Below, piece after piece: positions 54,371 to 62,778 of a stretch of DNA of 64,000 bases. Both the position numbers and the translations under genes were made by a program. The first letter of the stretch is position 1. The number at the start of each line of letters is the position of its first letter. Source of the DNA: Halomonas stenophila (lineage in GTDB: Bacteria > Pseudomonadota > Gammaproteobacteria > Pseudomonadales > Halomonadaceae); the NCBI RefSeq assembly GCF_014192275.1, contig NZ_JACHXR010000001.1, positions 310,001 to 374,000 on the forward strand, read 5' to 3'. The notes beneath the pieces were generated by a model. It was not told the DNA's origin, ran no database searches, and worked only from the letters and a program-made list of their open reading frames with translations.

Positions 54371-55531
54371 ATGGCGATGCACGATCTGGCGCGGGGGCTG
54401 CGGGGGCGGCCCATCAAGCCCCCCCTGAGCGGCATGTCGCGCCGGCGCAGCCTCTGGGAGCGCATTCACCTGGACCCCTGGCTGCTGGCCATGCTGCTGG
54501 TGCTGATGCTCTCCGGGCTGGTGGTGCTCTACAGCGCCAGTGGCCAGCGGCTCGATGTGGTGATCGCCCAGGGCGTGCGCTTCGGGGTCGCCCTGACGGG
54601 CATGGTGATCATCGCCCAGTTCACGCCTGCGACCCTGCTGCGCTGGGCCCTGCCGGCCTACCTGGCGGGGATGGCCATGCTGGTGGCGGTGGAGGTCATG
54701 GGCGACATGGGCATGGGCGCCCAGCGCTGGCTGGTGATCCCCGGGGTGGTGCGCTTCCAGCCCTCCGAGATGATGAAGCTCGCCGTGCCGATGATGGTGG
54801 CGGCCTGGCTGAGTCGACGGGAGCTGCCGCCCGGCTGGCAGGACCTGGTGGTCTGCGCCGTGCTGATCGGCGCGCCGGTGCTGCTGATCGCCCGTCAGCC
54901 CGATCTCGGCACCTCGCTGCTGGTGGCCATGGCCGCGGTCTTCGTGATCCTGCTGGCGGGCCTGTCGTGGCGCGTCATCCTGTTGCTCGGGGGGCTGGCG
55001 GCCTCGGCGCTGCCGTTGCTGTGGATGACCATGCACGCCTACCAGCGCCAGCGGGTGCTGACCCTTCTCGACCCGCAGAGCGACCCCCTGGGGGCCGGCT
55101 GGAACATCATCCAGTCGACCACCGCCATCGGCAGCGGCGGGCTCTGGGGCAAGGGCTGGCTGCAGGGCACCCAGTCCCAGTTGGAGTTCCTGCCGGAGCG
55201 TCACACCGACTTCATCGTCGCCGTGCTCGGCGAGGAGTTCGGCCTGGTCGGCATGCTGGCGTTCCTGGCGCTCTACCTGATGATCGTCTGCCGGGGCCTG
55301 TGGCTGGCCGGCGCCGCCCAGGAGACCTTCGGCCGCCTGCTGGCCGGCAGCATCATCCTGACCTTCTTCATCTACGTGTTCGTCAACGTGGGGATGGTCA
55401 GCGGCATCCTGCCGGTGGTCGGGGTGCCCCTGCCGCTGGTCAGTTACGGCGGTACCTCCAGCGTGACCTTGCTGGCCGGTTTCGGTATTCTCATGGCCAT
55501 TCATTCGCACCGCCGCCTGCTGCCACGTTAA
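54371..55531 (+). CDS. rodA: Peptidoglycan glycosyltransferase RodA
   Basis: A 386-residue SEDS protein with about ten membrane segments: LVVLYSASGQR near the start, GAQRWLVIPGVVRFQPSEMMKL (about residue 118), RQPDLGTSLLVA and FLPERHTDFIVAVLGEEFG. It polymerises glycan strands with PBP2. ATG 54371 follows the mrdA stop by one base. The TAA stop directly abuts a long palindromic element (55532-55669). Confidence 0.96.
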   Translation: MAMHDLARGLRGRPIKPPLSGMSRRRSLWERIHLDPWLLAMLLVLMLSGLVVLYSASGQRLDVVIAQGVRFGVALTGMVIIAQFTPATLLRWALPAYLAGMAMLVAVEVMGDMGMGAQRWLVIPGVVRFQPSEMMKLAVPMMVAAWLSRRELPPGWQDLVVCAVLIGAPVLLIARQPDLGTSLLVAMAAVFVILLAGLSWRVILLLGGLAASALPLLWMTMHAYQRQRVLTLLDPQSDPLGAGWNIIQSTTAIGSGGLWGKGWLQGTQSQLEFLPERHTDFIVAVLGEEFGLVGMLAFLALYLMIVCRGLWLAGAAQETFGRLLAGSIILTFFIYVFVNVGMVSGILPVVGVPLPLVSYGGTSSVTLLAGFGILMAIHSHRRLLPR

Positions 55532-55669
55532 GCTTTGTTTGAAAAGTCGGCGAGCGATGGCCAGACAAGGCAAAAATCGGCGAAAAGGCGGAGTTTACGC
55601 GGTGTAAATGAGTACTTTGAGCCGATTTTAACGCCGGATGGGCGAGCGCAGACAGTTTTCAGACAAAGC
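55532..55669. repeat. 138-nt nested palindromic element between rodA and mltB
   Basis: The outer arms GCTTTGTTTGAAAA (55532-55545) and TTTTCAGACAAAGC (55656-55669) pair with one mismatch. AAAATCGGC (55573-55581) pairs with GCCGATTTT (55621-55629), and a central GTTTAC (55593-55598) with GTAAAT (55604-55609). GGCGAGCG occurs directly repeated at 55549 and 55641. It starts the base after the rodA stop and could fold as RNA in the rodA-mltB transcript. Confidence 0.75.
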
Positions 55670-55718
55670 GTAGGGCGTCTTGCCCCGGTGGCAGGCACAA
55701 GATTCAGGGAGAGACGGG

Positions 55719-56783
55719 ATGACGGTGACGACGCTTTCACGGGGACCCAGGACGCTGGCCCTGGCGCTGGGCGGGCTGCTGGCCCTGGCGGCCACGGGCG
55801 TATCGGCGGGGGACTTCGACCCCCAACGCGGGGAGGTCCGGGCGCTGGTGGACGAGGTGGCCGAGCGTGGCGTGACCCGTGACTGGCTCGAAGCGGCGCT
55901 GGCCCAGGCCGACTTCCGCCAGGAGGTGCTGGATGCCATGTCCAAGGCCGCCGAATACCACCTGGTCTGGCACGAGTACCGTGACATCTTCCTGGGCGAG
56001 GAGCGCATCGCCAAGGGCGCGGCCTTCATCGACGCCCATCGCGAGGCCCTCGAACGCGCCCAGGCCGAGTACGGGGTGCCGCCGGAGATCATCGCCGCCA
56101 TCCTCGGCGTCGAGACCCGCTACGGCGAAGTGACCGGCGATCACCGGGTGCTGGACTCGCTGTCCACCCTGGCCTTCCATCACCCTCGGCGCGGTGGCTT
56201 CTTCCGCGGCGAACTGGCCGCCTTCCTGGAGATCGCCTACCGCCAGGAGGTCGCGCCGGACAGCATCGAGGGCTCCTATGCCGGCGCCATGGGCTACCCC
56301 CAGTTCATTCCCACCAGCTATCGCGCCTATGCGGTGGACTTCAACGGCGACGGCAAGCGCAACCTCTGGACCGACCCGGTGGATGCCATCGGCAGCATCG
56401 CCAACTACTTCGCCGAGCACCGCTGGCGGCCCGGCGCCCCCCTCTACCATGAGGCCGAGGGGCCGGCGACCCCGCCCGAGGGGATCGACTTCAACCAGGC
56501 CCGGCCAGCGTCCATGAGCGCGGCCGAGCTGCGCGAGCAGGGCATCACGCCCCGCGGCGAGTTGTCCGACGACACCCGCGTGGTGCCCCTGGCGCTGGCC
56601 ATGGCCGACGGCTCGACCCGTTACCGGCTCGGGCGCGACAACTTCTACGTCATCACCCGCTACAACCACAGCTACCTCTATGCCATGGCCGTGACCGAGC
56701 TCGCCGAGGCGATCGCCGAGGCCCGTGGTCGTCCATCCGACTGGTTCGAGTCGACCGTCGCCGATCGGGAGGCTTCCCGATGA
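55719..56783 (+). CDS. mltB: Lytic murein transglycosylase B
   Basis: A 354-residue protein with a signal peptide (TLALALGGLLALAATGVSA); no lipobox, unlike Escherichia coli MltB, so it is probably periplasmic and soluble. The catalytic glutamate is Glu132 in AAILGVETRYGE. SYAGAMGYPQFIPTSYRAYA and GSIANYFAEHRW are family motifs. It cleaves glycan strands. ATG 55719 has GGGAGAGACGGG upstream. It overlaps rlpA by 4 bases. Confidence 0.93.
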   Translation: MTVTTLSRGPRTLALALGGLLALAATGVSAGDFDPQRGEVRALVDEVAERGVTRDWLEAALAQADFRQEVLDAMSKAAEYHLVWHEYRDIFLGEERIAKGAAFIDAHREALERAQAEYGVPPEIIAAILGVETRYGEVTGDHRVLDSLSTLAFHHPRRGGFFRGELAAFLEIAYRQEVAPDSIEGSYAGAMGYPQFIPTSYRAYAVDFNGDGKRNLWTDPVDAIGSIANYFAEHRWRPGAPLYHEAEGPATPPEGIDFNQARPASMSAAELREQGITPRGELSDDTRVVPLALAMADGSTRYRLGRDNFYVITRYNHSYLYAMAVTELAEAIAEARGRPSDWFESTVADREASR

Positions 56784-57760
56784 GGGCCTGGTGGCTGGCC
56801 GCGCTGGCGGTCCTGTGGCTGGGTGGCTGTGCCGGGGGCGGCGGCAGCCGTCCCGTCGACGTCGGTGGCTCCGCCGAGGCGCCGGCGACCCCCGGCGACG
56901 GCGAGCGCTACGCCATGAACAGCGATGCCTACCCCGAGGAGCCGCCGGACGTCAGCCGGGTGCCCGATGCGGTGCCGCGGGTGGAGGCCCCCTCCCAGGC
57001 GGGCAATCGGGCCACCTACGAGGTGTGGGGCGAGACCTATCACGTGCTGCCCGATGCCAGCGGCTACGAGCGGCGGGGCACCGCGTCCTGGTACGGCAAG
57101 AAGTTCCACGGCTACGCGACCTCCAACGGCGAGATCTACGACATGTACAAGATGAGCGCCGCCCATCGCTCGCTGCCGTTGCCCACCTATGCGCGGGTCA
57201 CCAACCTGGACAACGACCGCTCGGTGATCGTGCGGGTCAACGATCGCGGCCCCTTCCACAGCGAGCGGGAGATCGACCTCTCCTATGCCGCCGCGGCGCG
57301 GCTGGACATCCTCGATCGCGGCACCGGCCGGGTGCGGGTCGAGGCCATCGATGCCCGCGACTGGCTGGCCCGCCATGGCGAGCCGGCCGCGGAGTCGCCC
57401 GAGCGGACGGCCGTGGCGACGGCGCCCGCCGCTGACGCCCGGTCGGCCGATGCCGTGGGCGGGGCGGATGACCGCGCCGCGCCGCCGGAGCCCGCGGACG
57501 CTCGCCCCGCGGAGGGCCGCTCCGCCACCAGCCGTGCCATCTACCTGCAGGTGGCCGCCCTGGGCTCGGCCGACAATGCCCGCGCCCTCAAGGCCAGGCT
57601 CCAGGCCTCGCTGGATCGCCCGGTGCGCGTGGCCAGCGCGGCCGGCATGCACCGTGTCCAGGTCGGCCCCCTCGAGAACTCGGCCCAGCTCGATCCGCTG
57701 CGTGGCGAGCTGCGCCGCGCCGGCTTCGACACGGCCTTCGTCGTTGACGGTAGCGAGTGA
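56780..57760 (+). CDS. rlpA: Septal ring lytic transglycosylase RlpA
   Basis: A 326-residue lipoprotein: lipobox LWLGGC at residue 17, a Pro/Ala-rich stretch, the double-psi beta-barrel domain (GTASWYGKKFHGYATSNGE, then VRVNDRGPFHSEREIDLS, about residues 95-190), a second low-complexity linker and a C-terminal SPOR domain (about 250-325, with IYLQVAALGSADNARAL). It cleaves denuded glycans at the septum. ATGA overlap couples it to mltB. Confidence 0.94.
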   Translation: MRAWWLAALAVLWLGGCAGGGGSRPVDVGGSAEAPATPGDGERYAMNSDAYPEEPPDVSRVPDAVPRVEAPSQAGNRATYEVWGETYHVLPDASGYERRGTASWYGKKFHGYATSNGEIYDMYKMSAAHRSLPLPTYARVTNLDNDRSVIVRVNDRGPFHSEREIDLSYAAAARLDILDRGTGRVRVEAIDARDWLARHGEPAAESPERTAVATAPAADARSADAVGGADDRAAPPEPADARPAEGRSATSRAIYLQVAALGSADNARALKARLQASLDRPVRVASAAGMHRVQVGPLENSAQLDPLRGELRRAGFDTAFVVDGSE

Positions 57761-57819
57761 GCTCGGCGTTCCGTCATCGTCAATCGATCACCCTGATGCC
57801 CCCGAAGAGACCACCATCC

Positions 57820-59037
57820 ATGAAAGTCCTGCGTTCGTCCCGTCTCCGCCGGCTCGTGCCGGCCCTGTTGGCCTGCCTGTCGCTGGTGGCCTCACCGCTG
57901 CTGGCCCAGACGCCACAGCCCCAGCCACAGCCGCAGATCCAGACCATGATCCCGTCGCCGCCGCAGCTGGCCGCGACCTCCTGGATCCTGATGGATGCCG
58001 ACAGCGGTCGCGTGCTCGCCCAGCACAACCCGGACGAGCGTCTGCCGCCGGCCAGCCTGACCAAGCTGATGACCGCCTACCTGGTGGAGCGCGAGCTGAA
58101 CAGCGGCAATATCGCCCCCGATGACCCGGTGCCGGTCAGCGAGGAGGCCTGGCGCACCGGTGGCTCGAAGATGTTCATCGAGGTCGGCGAGCAGGTGCCG
58201 GTCAGCGAGCTGCTGCACGGCATCGTCATCGTCTCCGGCAACGACGCCAGCGTCGCCATGGCCGAGTACCTGGCCGGAGGCACCGAACCCTTCGCCGATA
58301 TCATGAACCAGCATGCCGCGCGGCTGGGGCTGACCAACACCCACTTCGTCAACCCCACCGGCTTGCCCGACGGGAACCACTACTCCTCGGCCCGCGACCT
58401 GGCGATGCTGTCTCGCCACATCATCCAGGACTATCCCGAGCATTACCGGATCTACCGCCAGAAGCAGTTCACCTACGGCGGGATCGAGCAGCCCAATCGC
58501 AATCGCCTTCTGTGGCGGGACTCCAGCGTCGACGGCCTGAAGACCGGCTGGACCGAGGAGGCCGGTTACTGCCTGGTGTCCTCCGCCGAGCGCGACGATA
58601 TGCGCCTGATCTCGGTGGTCATGGGCACCGGCTCCGAGGAGGCCCGCGCCCGGGAGACCCAGAAGTTGCTGAGCTACGGGTTCCGCTACTTCGAGACCCT
58701 CAAGCTGTATGACCAGGGCGCCGTGCTCAACACGCCGCGCGTCTGGGGGGGCGACAAGAACGAGCTGCGCGTCGGCGTCGACCGCAATGTCTTCATGACC
58801 GTGCCTCGCAACCGCAACCAGGAGCTTGCCGCCCAGCTCGACCTCCAGGCGGATCTCACCGCGCCCATCGCCGCCGGCGAGACCGTCGGGCGCATGGAAG
58901 TGCGCCTGGGCGACGAAGTGGTCGGCGAGCGGGCGCTGCTGGCCCTGGAGGCCATCGAGGAGGGCGGCTTCTTCAAGCGCCTGTTCGACAAGGTGCAGCG
59001 CTTCTTCACCAACCTGCTGGGCGGTTTCTTCGACTGA
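57820..59037 (+). CDS. dacA: D-alanyl-D-alanine carboxypeptidase (PBP5/6 type)
   Basis: A 405-residue DD-peptidase. The signal peptide ends at LLAQ and is followed by a Q/P-rich run. Active-site motifs are PASLTKLM (about 72), VSGNDAS (about 136) and GLKTGWTEEAGYC (about 241). The C-terminal amphipathic helix (FKRLFDKVQRFFTNLLGGFF) anchors it to the inner membrane. It trims pentapeptides. ATG 57820 gives the signal peptide; an ATG at 57796 does not improve it. A hairpin follows. Confidence 0.95.
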   Translation: MKVLRSSRLRRLVPALLACLSLVASPLLAQTPQPQPQPQIQTMIPSPPQLAATSWILMDADSGRVLAQHNPDERLPPASLTKLMTAYLVERELNSGNIAPDDPVPVSEEAWRTGGSKMFIEVGEQVPVSELLHGIVIVSGNDASVAMAEYLAGGTEPFADIMNQHAARLGLTNTHFVNPTGLPDGNHYSSARDLAMLSRHIIQDYPEHYRIYRQKQFTYGGIEQPNRNRLLWRDSSVDGLKTGWTEEAGYCLVSSAERDDMRLISVVMGTGSEEARARETQKLLSYGFRYFETLKLYDQGAVLNTPRVWGGDKNELRVGVDRNVFMTVPRNRNQELAAQLDLQADLTAPIAAGETVGRMEVRLGDEVVGERALLALEAIEEGGFFKRLFDKVQRFFTNLLGGFFD

Positions 59038-59052
59038 GCCGGGCCGGCGCCC

Positions 59053-59081
59053 ACCCGCGCCCTTGGTGGCAGGGCGCGGGT
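59053..59081 (+). terminator. Terminator after dacA
   Basis: An 11-bp perfect stem, ACCCGCGCCCT and AGGGCGCGGGT, with a 7-base loop, 15 bases after dacA, followed by TGAG rather than a long T-run. Confidence 0.6.
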
Positions 59082-59120
59082 TGAGTAGAATGGTCGGGTA
59101 TTCTTCCTGACGAGTGTGGA

Positions 59121-59435
59121 ATGACCGACAAGACCCTGCGTGATCTTCGCCAGCCGTCCACCGGCCGCCGTGCCGGCACGTCGCCGAAGATCACCTTTCC
59201 CTGCGATTATCCGATCAAGGTCGTGGGCGATGCCGCCGATGACTTCGCCGCCATGGTGTGTCAGGTAGTCACGCGCCACGCGCCCGACTTCGACGCGCGG
59301 TGCATCCAGGTGGTGCCGAGTCGCAACGGCCGCTTCCAGTCCGTGCGGCTGACCCTGCGGGCCACCGGCGAGGTGCAGCTGAAGGCGCTGTTCACCGAGC
59401 TCAAGGCCAGCGGTCGCGTGCACATGGTGGTCTGA
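59121..59435 (+). CDS. ybeD: DUF493/YbeD-family protein
   Basis: A 104-residue protein. The ACT-like fold shows [21 protein letters not shown] and the [20 protein letters not shown] motif of the YbeD (UPF0250) family. Its molecular role is not established. It lies between dacA and lipB, as in Escherichia coli. The lipB GTG starts 1 base after its stop. Confidence 0.93.
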   Translation: MTDKTLRDLRQPSTGRRAGTSPKITFPCDYPIKVVGDAADDFAAMVCQVVTRHAPDFDARCIQVVPSRNGRFQSVRLTLRATGEVQLKALFTELKASGRVHMVV

Positions 59436-59436
59436 G

Positions 59437-60108
59437 GTGGAGCCGCTGCAGGTGCATCGCCTGGGGCGTCGCCCCTACGAGCCCGTATGGCGGGCCATGC
59501 GCGATCTCACCGACGGCCGCGACTCCGCCACCCCCGACCAGCTGTGGCTGGTCGAGCATGACCCGGTGTTCACCCAGGGGCAGGCCGGCAAGCCCGAGCA
59601 CCTGCTGATGCCCGGCGACATTCCGGTCGTGCAGACCGATCGCGGCGGGCAGGTGACCTATCATGGGCCCGGCCAGGTGGTGCTCTACCCGCTGCTCGAT
59701 GTGCGCCGCGCCCGGCTGGGCGTGCGCGACCTGGTGAGCGCCCTGGAGAACGCGACCATCGCCCTGCTCGCCGATCACGGGGTCGAGGCCCATGCCCGCC
59801 CGGATGCGCCCGGCGTCTATGTGGGCGAGGCGAAGATCGCCTCCCTGGGCCTGCGTATCCGGCGCGGGGCGAGCTTCCACGGCATCGCCCTGAACGTCGA
59901 CGGCGACCTCTCGCCCTTCGATCGCATCAATCCCTGCGGCTATGCCGGCATGGCCATGACGCGCCTGGTCGACGTGGCGTCGTCTTCGCCGGGCGTGGCG
60001 GCGGTCGCCGAGCGCCTCGCCGACTGCCTGGCCCGGGAGCTGGGAAGAGAGCTGGTCGACACGCAGTTGCAAGGGACAGGCGCCGAGCCGCCCAGGGGCA
60101 AGCCGTAG
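59437..60108 (+). CDS. lipB: Octanoyltransferase LipB
   Basis: A 223-residue enzyme with [56 protein letters not shown] and the catalytic lysine and cysteine in [10 protein letters not shown] and NPCGYAG. It moves octanoyl from ACP to lipoyl domains. It begins with GTG 59437. The TAG stop (60106-60108) is the first part of the REP-like repeat that follows. lipA is convergent. Confidence 0.94.
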   Translation: MEPLQVHRLGRRPYEPVWRAMRDLTDGRDSATPDQLWLVEHDPVFTQGQAGKPEHLLMPGDIPVVQTDRGGQVTYHGPGQVVLYPLLDVRRARLGVRDLVSALENATIALLADHGVEAHARPDAPGVYVGEAKIASLGLRIRRGASFHGIALNVDGDLSPFDRINPCGYAGMAMTRLVDVASSSPGVAAVAERLADCLARELGRELVDTQLQGTGAEPPRGKP

Positions 60109-60197
60109 GCCGGATAAGCCCGCGCAGCGAGCGCATCCGGCGTTCTGATGCGTCATGAATCAGAATCGGTGGATGCGCTAACGCTTATCCACCCTAC
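60106..60197. repeat. Pair of REP-like palindromes between lipB and lipA
   Basis: GCCGGAT...ATCCGGC (60109-60141) and, in the reverse orientation, GGTGGAT...ATCCACC (60168-60193) share the pattern GGATAAGC ... GCGCATCC. Each folds as a hairpin, and together they are arranged like a BIME. The first is preceded by the lipB TAG, and the second is followed by CTAC, the complement of GTAG. Confidence 0.8.
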
Positions 60198-60212
60198 GCC
60201 GCTTGGCCCCCG

Positions 60213-61271
60213 TCAGCCCACGTTGCGCGCGGGGATGAGGTTGGGGTCGGGCGACTGGCCCGGCACCTCGGCGGGGGAGGCCAGCTCCAGGCCCAGGTTG
60301 TTGTTCTCGAACACCCGGTCGGCACGGTAGCTGGAGCGCACCAAGGGGCCGGATGGCACCTCCATGAAGCCCTTCTCCAGGCCCAGCCGGCGATAACGCT
60401 CGAACTCCTCCGGGGTGACCCAGCGTTCCACCGGCAGGTGATTGCGGGTGGGACGCAGGTACTGGCCGAGGGTGACGATGTCGACGCCGATGGCGCGCAG
60501 GTCGTCGAAGGTCTGGAGGATCTCGTCGTCGGTCTCGCCGAGGCCCAGCATCAGGCTGGTCTTGGTGATGACGTCGGGGCGATGGCGCTTGGCGTGGGCC
60601 AGCACCTCGAGGGTCTTGCGGTAGCCGGCGCGGGGGTCACGCACGCGACGGGTCAGGCGCTCGACGGTCTCGACGTTCTGGGCGAAGACCTCGAGGCCCG
60701 AGTCGACGACCCGCTCGATGGCGCTGGGTGCGCCGTCGAAGTCGGGCGTCAGGGCCTCCACCGCGACCTCGGGGGTGCGGGCCTTGATGGCGCGGATGCA
60801 GTCGGCATAGTGGCCGGCGCCGCCGTCGGGCAGGTCGTCACGATCCACCGAGGTCAGCACGATGTAACGCAGGCCCATCAGCTCCACGGACTTGGCGGTA
60901 TTCTCCGGTTCCTCGGCATCCAGCCAGCCCTTGGGGTTGCCGGTGTCCACCGCGCAGAAGCGACAGGCCCGGGTGCACACCGAGCCCATCAGCATGATGG
61001 TGGCGGTGCCGTTGCTCCAGCACTCGCCCATGTTGGGGCAGTGGGACTCGGCACAGACGGTGCTGAGCCGGTGCTGGGCGACGTTTTTCTTCACGGCGTC
61101 GAAGCGTTCGCCGCCGGGGATCGGGGCGCGCAGCCACTTCGGCTTGCGGCCGAGCTCCGGGCTCTCCTCGGCCTGCTGGCGTTGCTTCATGCCATCCTTG
61201 ATGGCAGTCGCGCCGTGCTCGTTGCGATATTTCTCACCGCTGGACACATGCTTGGAGGTGTTGTTGCTCAT
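60213..61271 (-). CDS. lipA: Lipoyl synthase
   Basis: A 352-residue radical SAM enzyme. The auxiliary cluster motif is [12 protein letters not shown], and the SAM cluster motif is [15 protein letters not shown]. The final RSSYRADR provides the serine ligand. It inserts two sulfurs into octanoyl groups made by LipB. ATG 61271 is preceded by GAGAGG. The region 61272-61436 upstream shows no gene. Confidence 0.96.
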   Translation of the reverse strand: MSNNTSKHVSSGEKYRNEHGATAIKDGMKQRQQAEESPELGRKPKWLRAPIPGGERFDAVKKNVAQHRLSTVCAESHCPNMGECWSNGTATIMLMGSVCTRACRFCAVDTGNPKGWLDAEEPENTAKSVELMGLRYIVLTSVDRDDLPDGGAGHYADCIRAIKARTPEVAVEALTPDFDGAPSAIERVVDSGLEVFAQNVETVERLTRRVRDPRAGYRKTLEVLAHAKRHRPDVITKTSLMLGLGETDDEILQTFDDLRAIGVDIVTLGQYLRPTRNHLPVERWVTPEEFERYRRLGLEKGFMEVPSGPLVRSSYRADRVFENNNLGLELASPAEVPGQSPDPNLIPARNVG

Positions 61272-61436
61272 GAGCTTGAAGCCTCTCCACTCGGCGGCTG
61301 GTCGCCAGGCGTGTGCGTTGCGGGTCGTCCGTTGACGGCAAGCGGGGACGGCCGGCGACAGGCGTGGCGTGTATCGGTCTTGGCGCGCTAAGTTACCATA
61401 TTCGCGGCTTGGCTGGACAGGCGGCTCAGTCCGCGG

Positions 61437-61699
61437 CCAGGAGGATCGCAGATAGCAGGATCGCTTGGGGCTGATCCGTCGACAGGCCCCGGGGTGCCGG
61501 ACCATTGAGGAGGCGCTGTGAACCCATCCCTGGGCGCTACCGACGCCCTGCGGCGCTCTCGCGTCCCGCTTCGCTTGCAGGTCCGGTGCTGGCCATCCAT
61601 GGCCAGCCCGTTCGGAGCAATGCTCCTCACCCCTGGCGTAGGACCTCCTTTACGGCCTGCCCCCGGCGCCCCTCGCTATAGGCAACTGCGATAGCCCTG
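61437..61699. repeat. Structured intergenic repeat, copy B (inverted)
   Basis: Read on the minus strand it shares with copy A (45402-45567) the end CAGGGCTATCGCAGTT, GCGAGGGGCGCCGGGG, GGTCCTACGCCA, GGCGTCGGTAGCGCCCAGGG, GGTTCACAGCGCC and CTGTCGACGGATCAGCCCC, in the same order. Between CCTACGCC and GGCGTCGG it has about 80 extra bases containing a GGCCATGGATGGCC palindrome. Its left 50 bases supply the end of the LysR gene. Confidence 0.85.
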
Positions 61700-62684
61700 A
61701 GTCCGTGGCTTCGGGCAGGCAGGCCACGTCGTGGCTGGGCAGCGGGGCAGGGACGGCACTGAAGTGGCGCTGCAGCTCGTCCAGGTGATCGCGCACGAAG
61801 CGCAGGAAGAGCTCGGTCACCGGGGTGGGGAAACGCTCCCGATGATAGACGGTGCACCAGGAATGGCGCAGCGGGAAGCCGGGCAGCTCGAGCGGCGCGA
61901 GCAGCCCGGCCTCGAGTTCCAGGCGCACCGCCAGGCGCGGCAGCACCGCGACCCCGAGCTGGGCCATGACGCCCTGCTTGACCGCCTCGTTGGTGCCCAT
62001 CTCGATGGCATGGGCCAGCTCGACGTCCTGCTCGGCGGCGAGTTCCTCCAGGGCGCCCCGCACGCCGGAGCCGGGCTCGCGCATCAGCACGTAGTGACGG
62101 GCCAGGTCCTCCAGGGTCGGCCGGTCGGCCGCGAGCAGGGGGTGGCCCGGCCAGACCACCGGAATCATCTCGTTGTCGAGGATCGGCATGAACACCAGCT
62201 CCTCGTCCGGGGGCACCCTGGCCATGATCACCAGGTCATCGCGCTGCTCGGCCAGGCGCTCCAGGGCCTGGCCGCGATTGCACACACGCAGGCGGATCTG
62301 GACGTTGGGGTAGTGGGCACGGAAGCGAGCCAGCAGGTGCGGTACCACATACTGGGCGGTGGACACCGCCGCCAGGTTGAGCTCGCCGCTGATGGTACCG
62401 TCGAGGTCCGACAGGCTCATCTGCAGCCGGGCGACCTGGCCGAAGATGGCCCGCACCGACGCCGCCAGGGCATCCGCGGCGGGCAGGATGTGCAGCGTGC
62501 GCCCGGCATAGCGGAACAGCGGCTGGCCCAGGACCTGTTCGAGCTGGCGCATCTGGGCGCTGACCGCCGGCTGGGTCAGTCCCAGGGCCTCGGCGGCCCG
62601 GGAATAGGACTGGCGTTCATGGACGGCGCGGAAGACCTGGAGCTGGCGGAAGGTCAGGCGATTGAGCAGTCGGGGGGTGGTCAT
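61650..62684 (-). CDS. LysR-family regulator (CbbR-like), C-terminus extended by a repeat
   Basis: A 344-residue LysR protein. The HTH is LTFRQLQVFRAVHERQSYSR then AAEALGLTQPAVSAQMRQLE, followed by an effector domain from about residue 95 (GELNLAAVSTAQYVVPHLLA). The pattern is that of CbbR-like regulators, usually 300-320 residues. The last 15 or so residues (GLSQLPIARGAGGRP) and the TAA stop are encoded by the intergenic repeat, so the native end was replaced. It is divergent from the biotin-carboxylase-like gene, which may be its target. ATG 62684 is preferred to 62738. Confidence 0.87.
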   Translation of the reverse strand: MTTPRLLNRLTFRQLQVFRAVHERQSYSRAAEALGLTQPAVSAQMRQLEQVLGQPLFRYAGRTLHILPAADALAASVRAIFGQVARLQMSLSDLDGTISGELNLAAVSTAQYVVPHLLARFRAHYPNVQIRLRVCNRGQALERLAEQRDDLVIMARVPPDEELVFMPILDNEMIPVVWPGHPLLAADRPTLEDLARHYVLMREPGSGVRGALEELAAEQDVELAHAIEMGTNEAVKQGVMAQLGVAVLPRLAVRLELEAGLLAPLELPGFPLRHSWCTVYHRERFPTPVTELFLRFVRDHLDELQRHFSAVPAPLPSHDVACLPEATDSGLSQLPIARGAGGRP

Positions 62685-62778
62685 GGCGTCGTCCAGTGGG
62701 GCGGGGCGCGGTAACGTCCGGGCATGCCGTGTCGACATGCTAGCATCGCCTCTCTCACGCTAGCCATTCGGAGTGATC

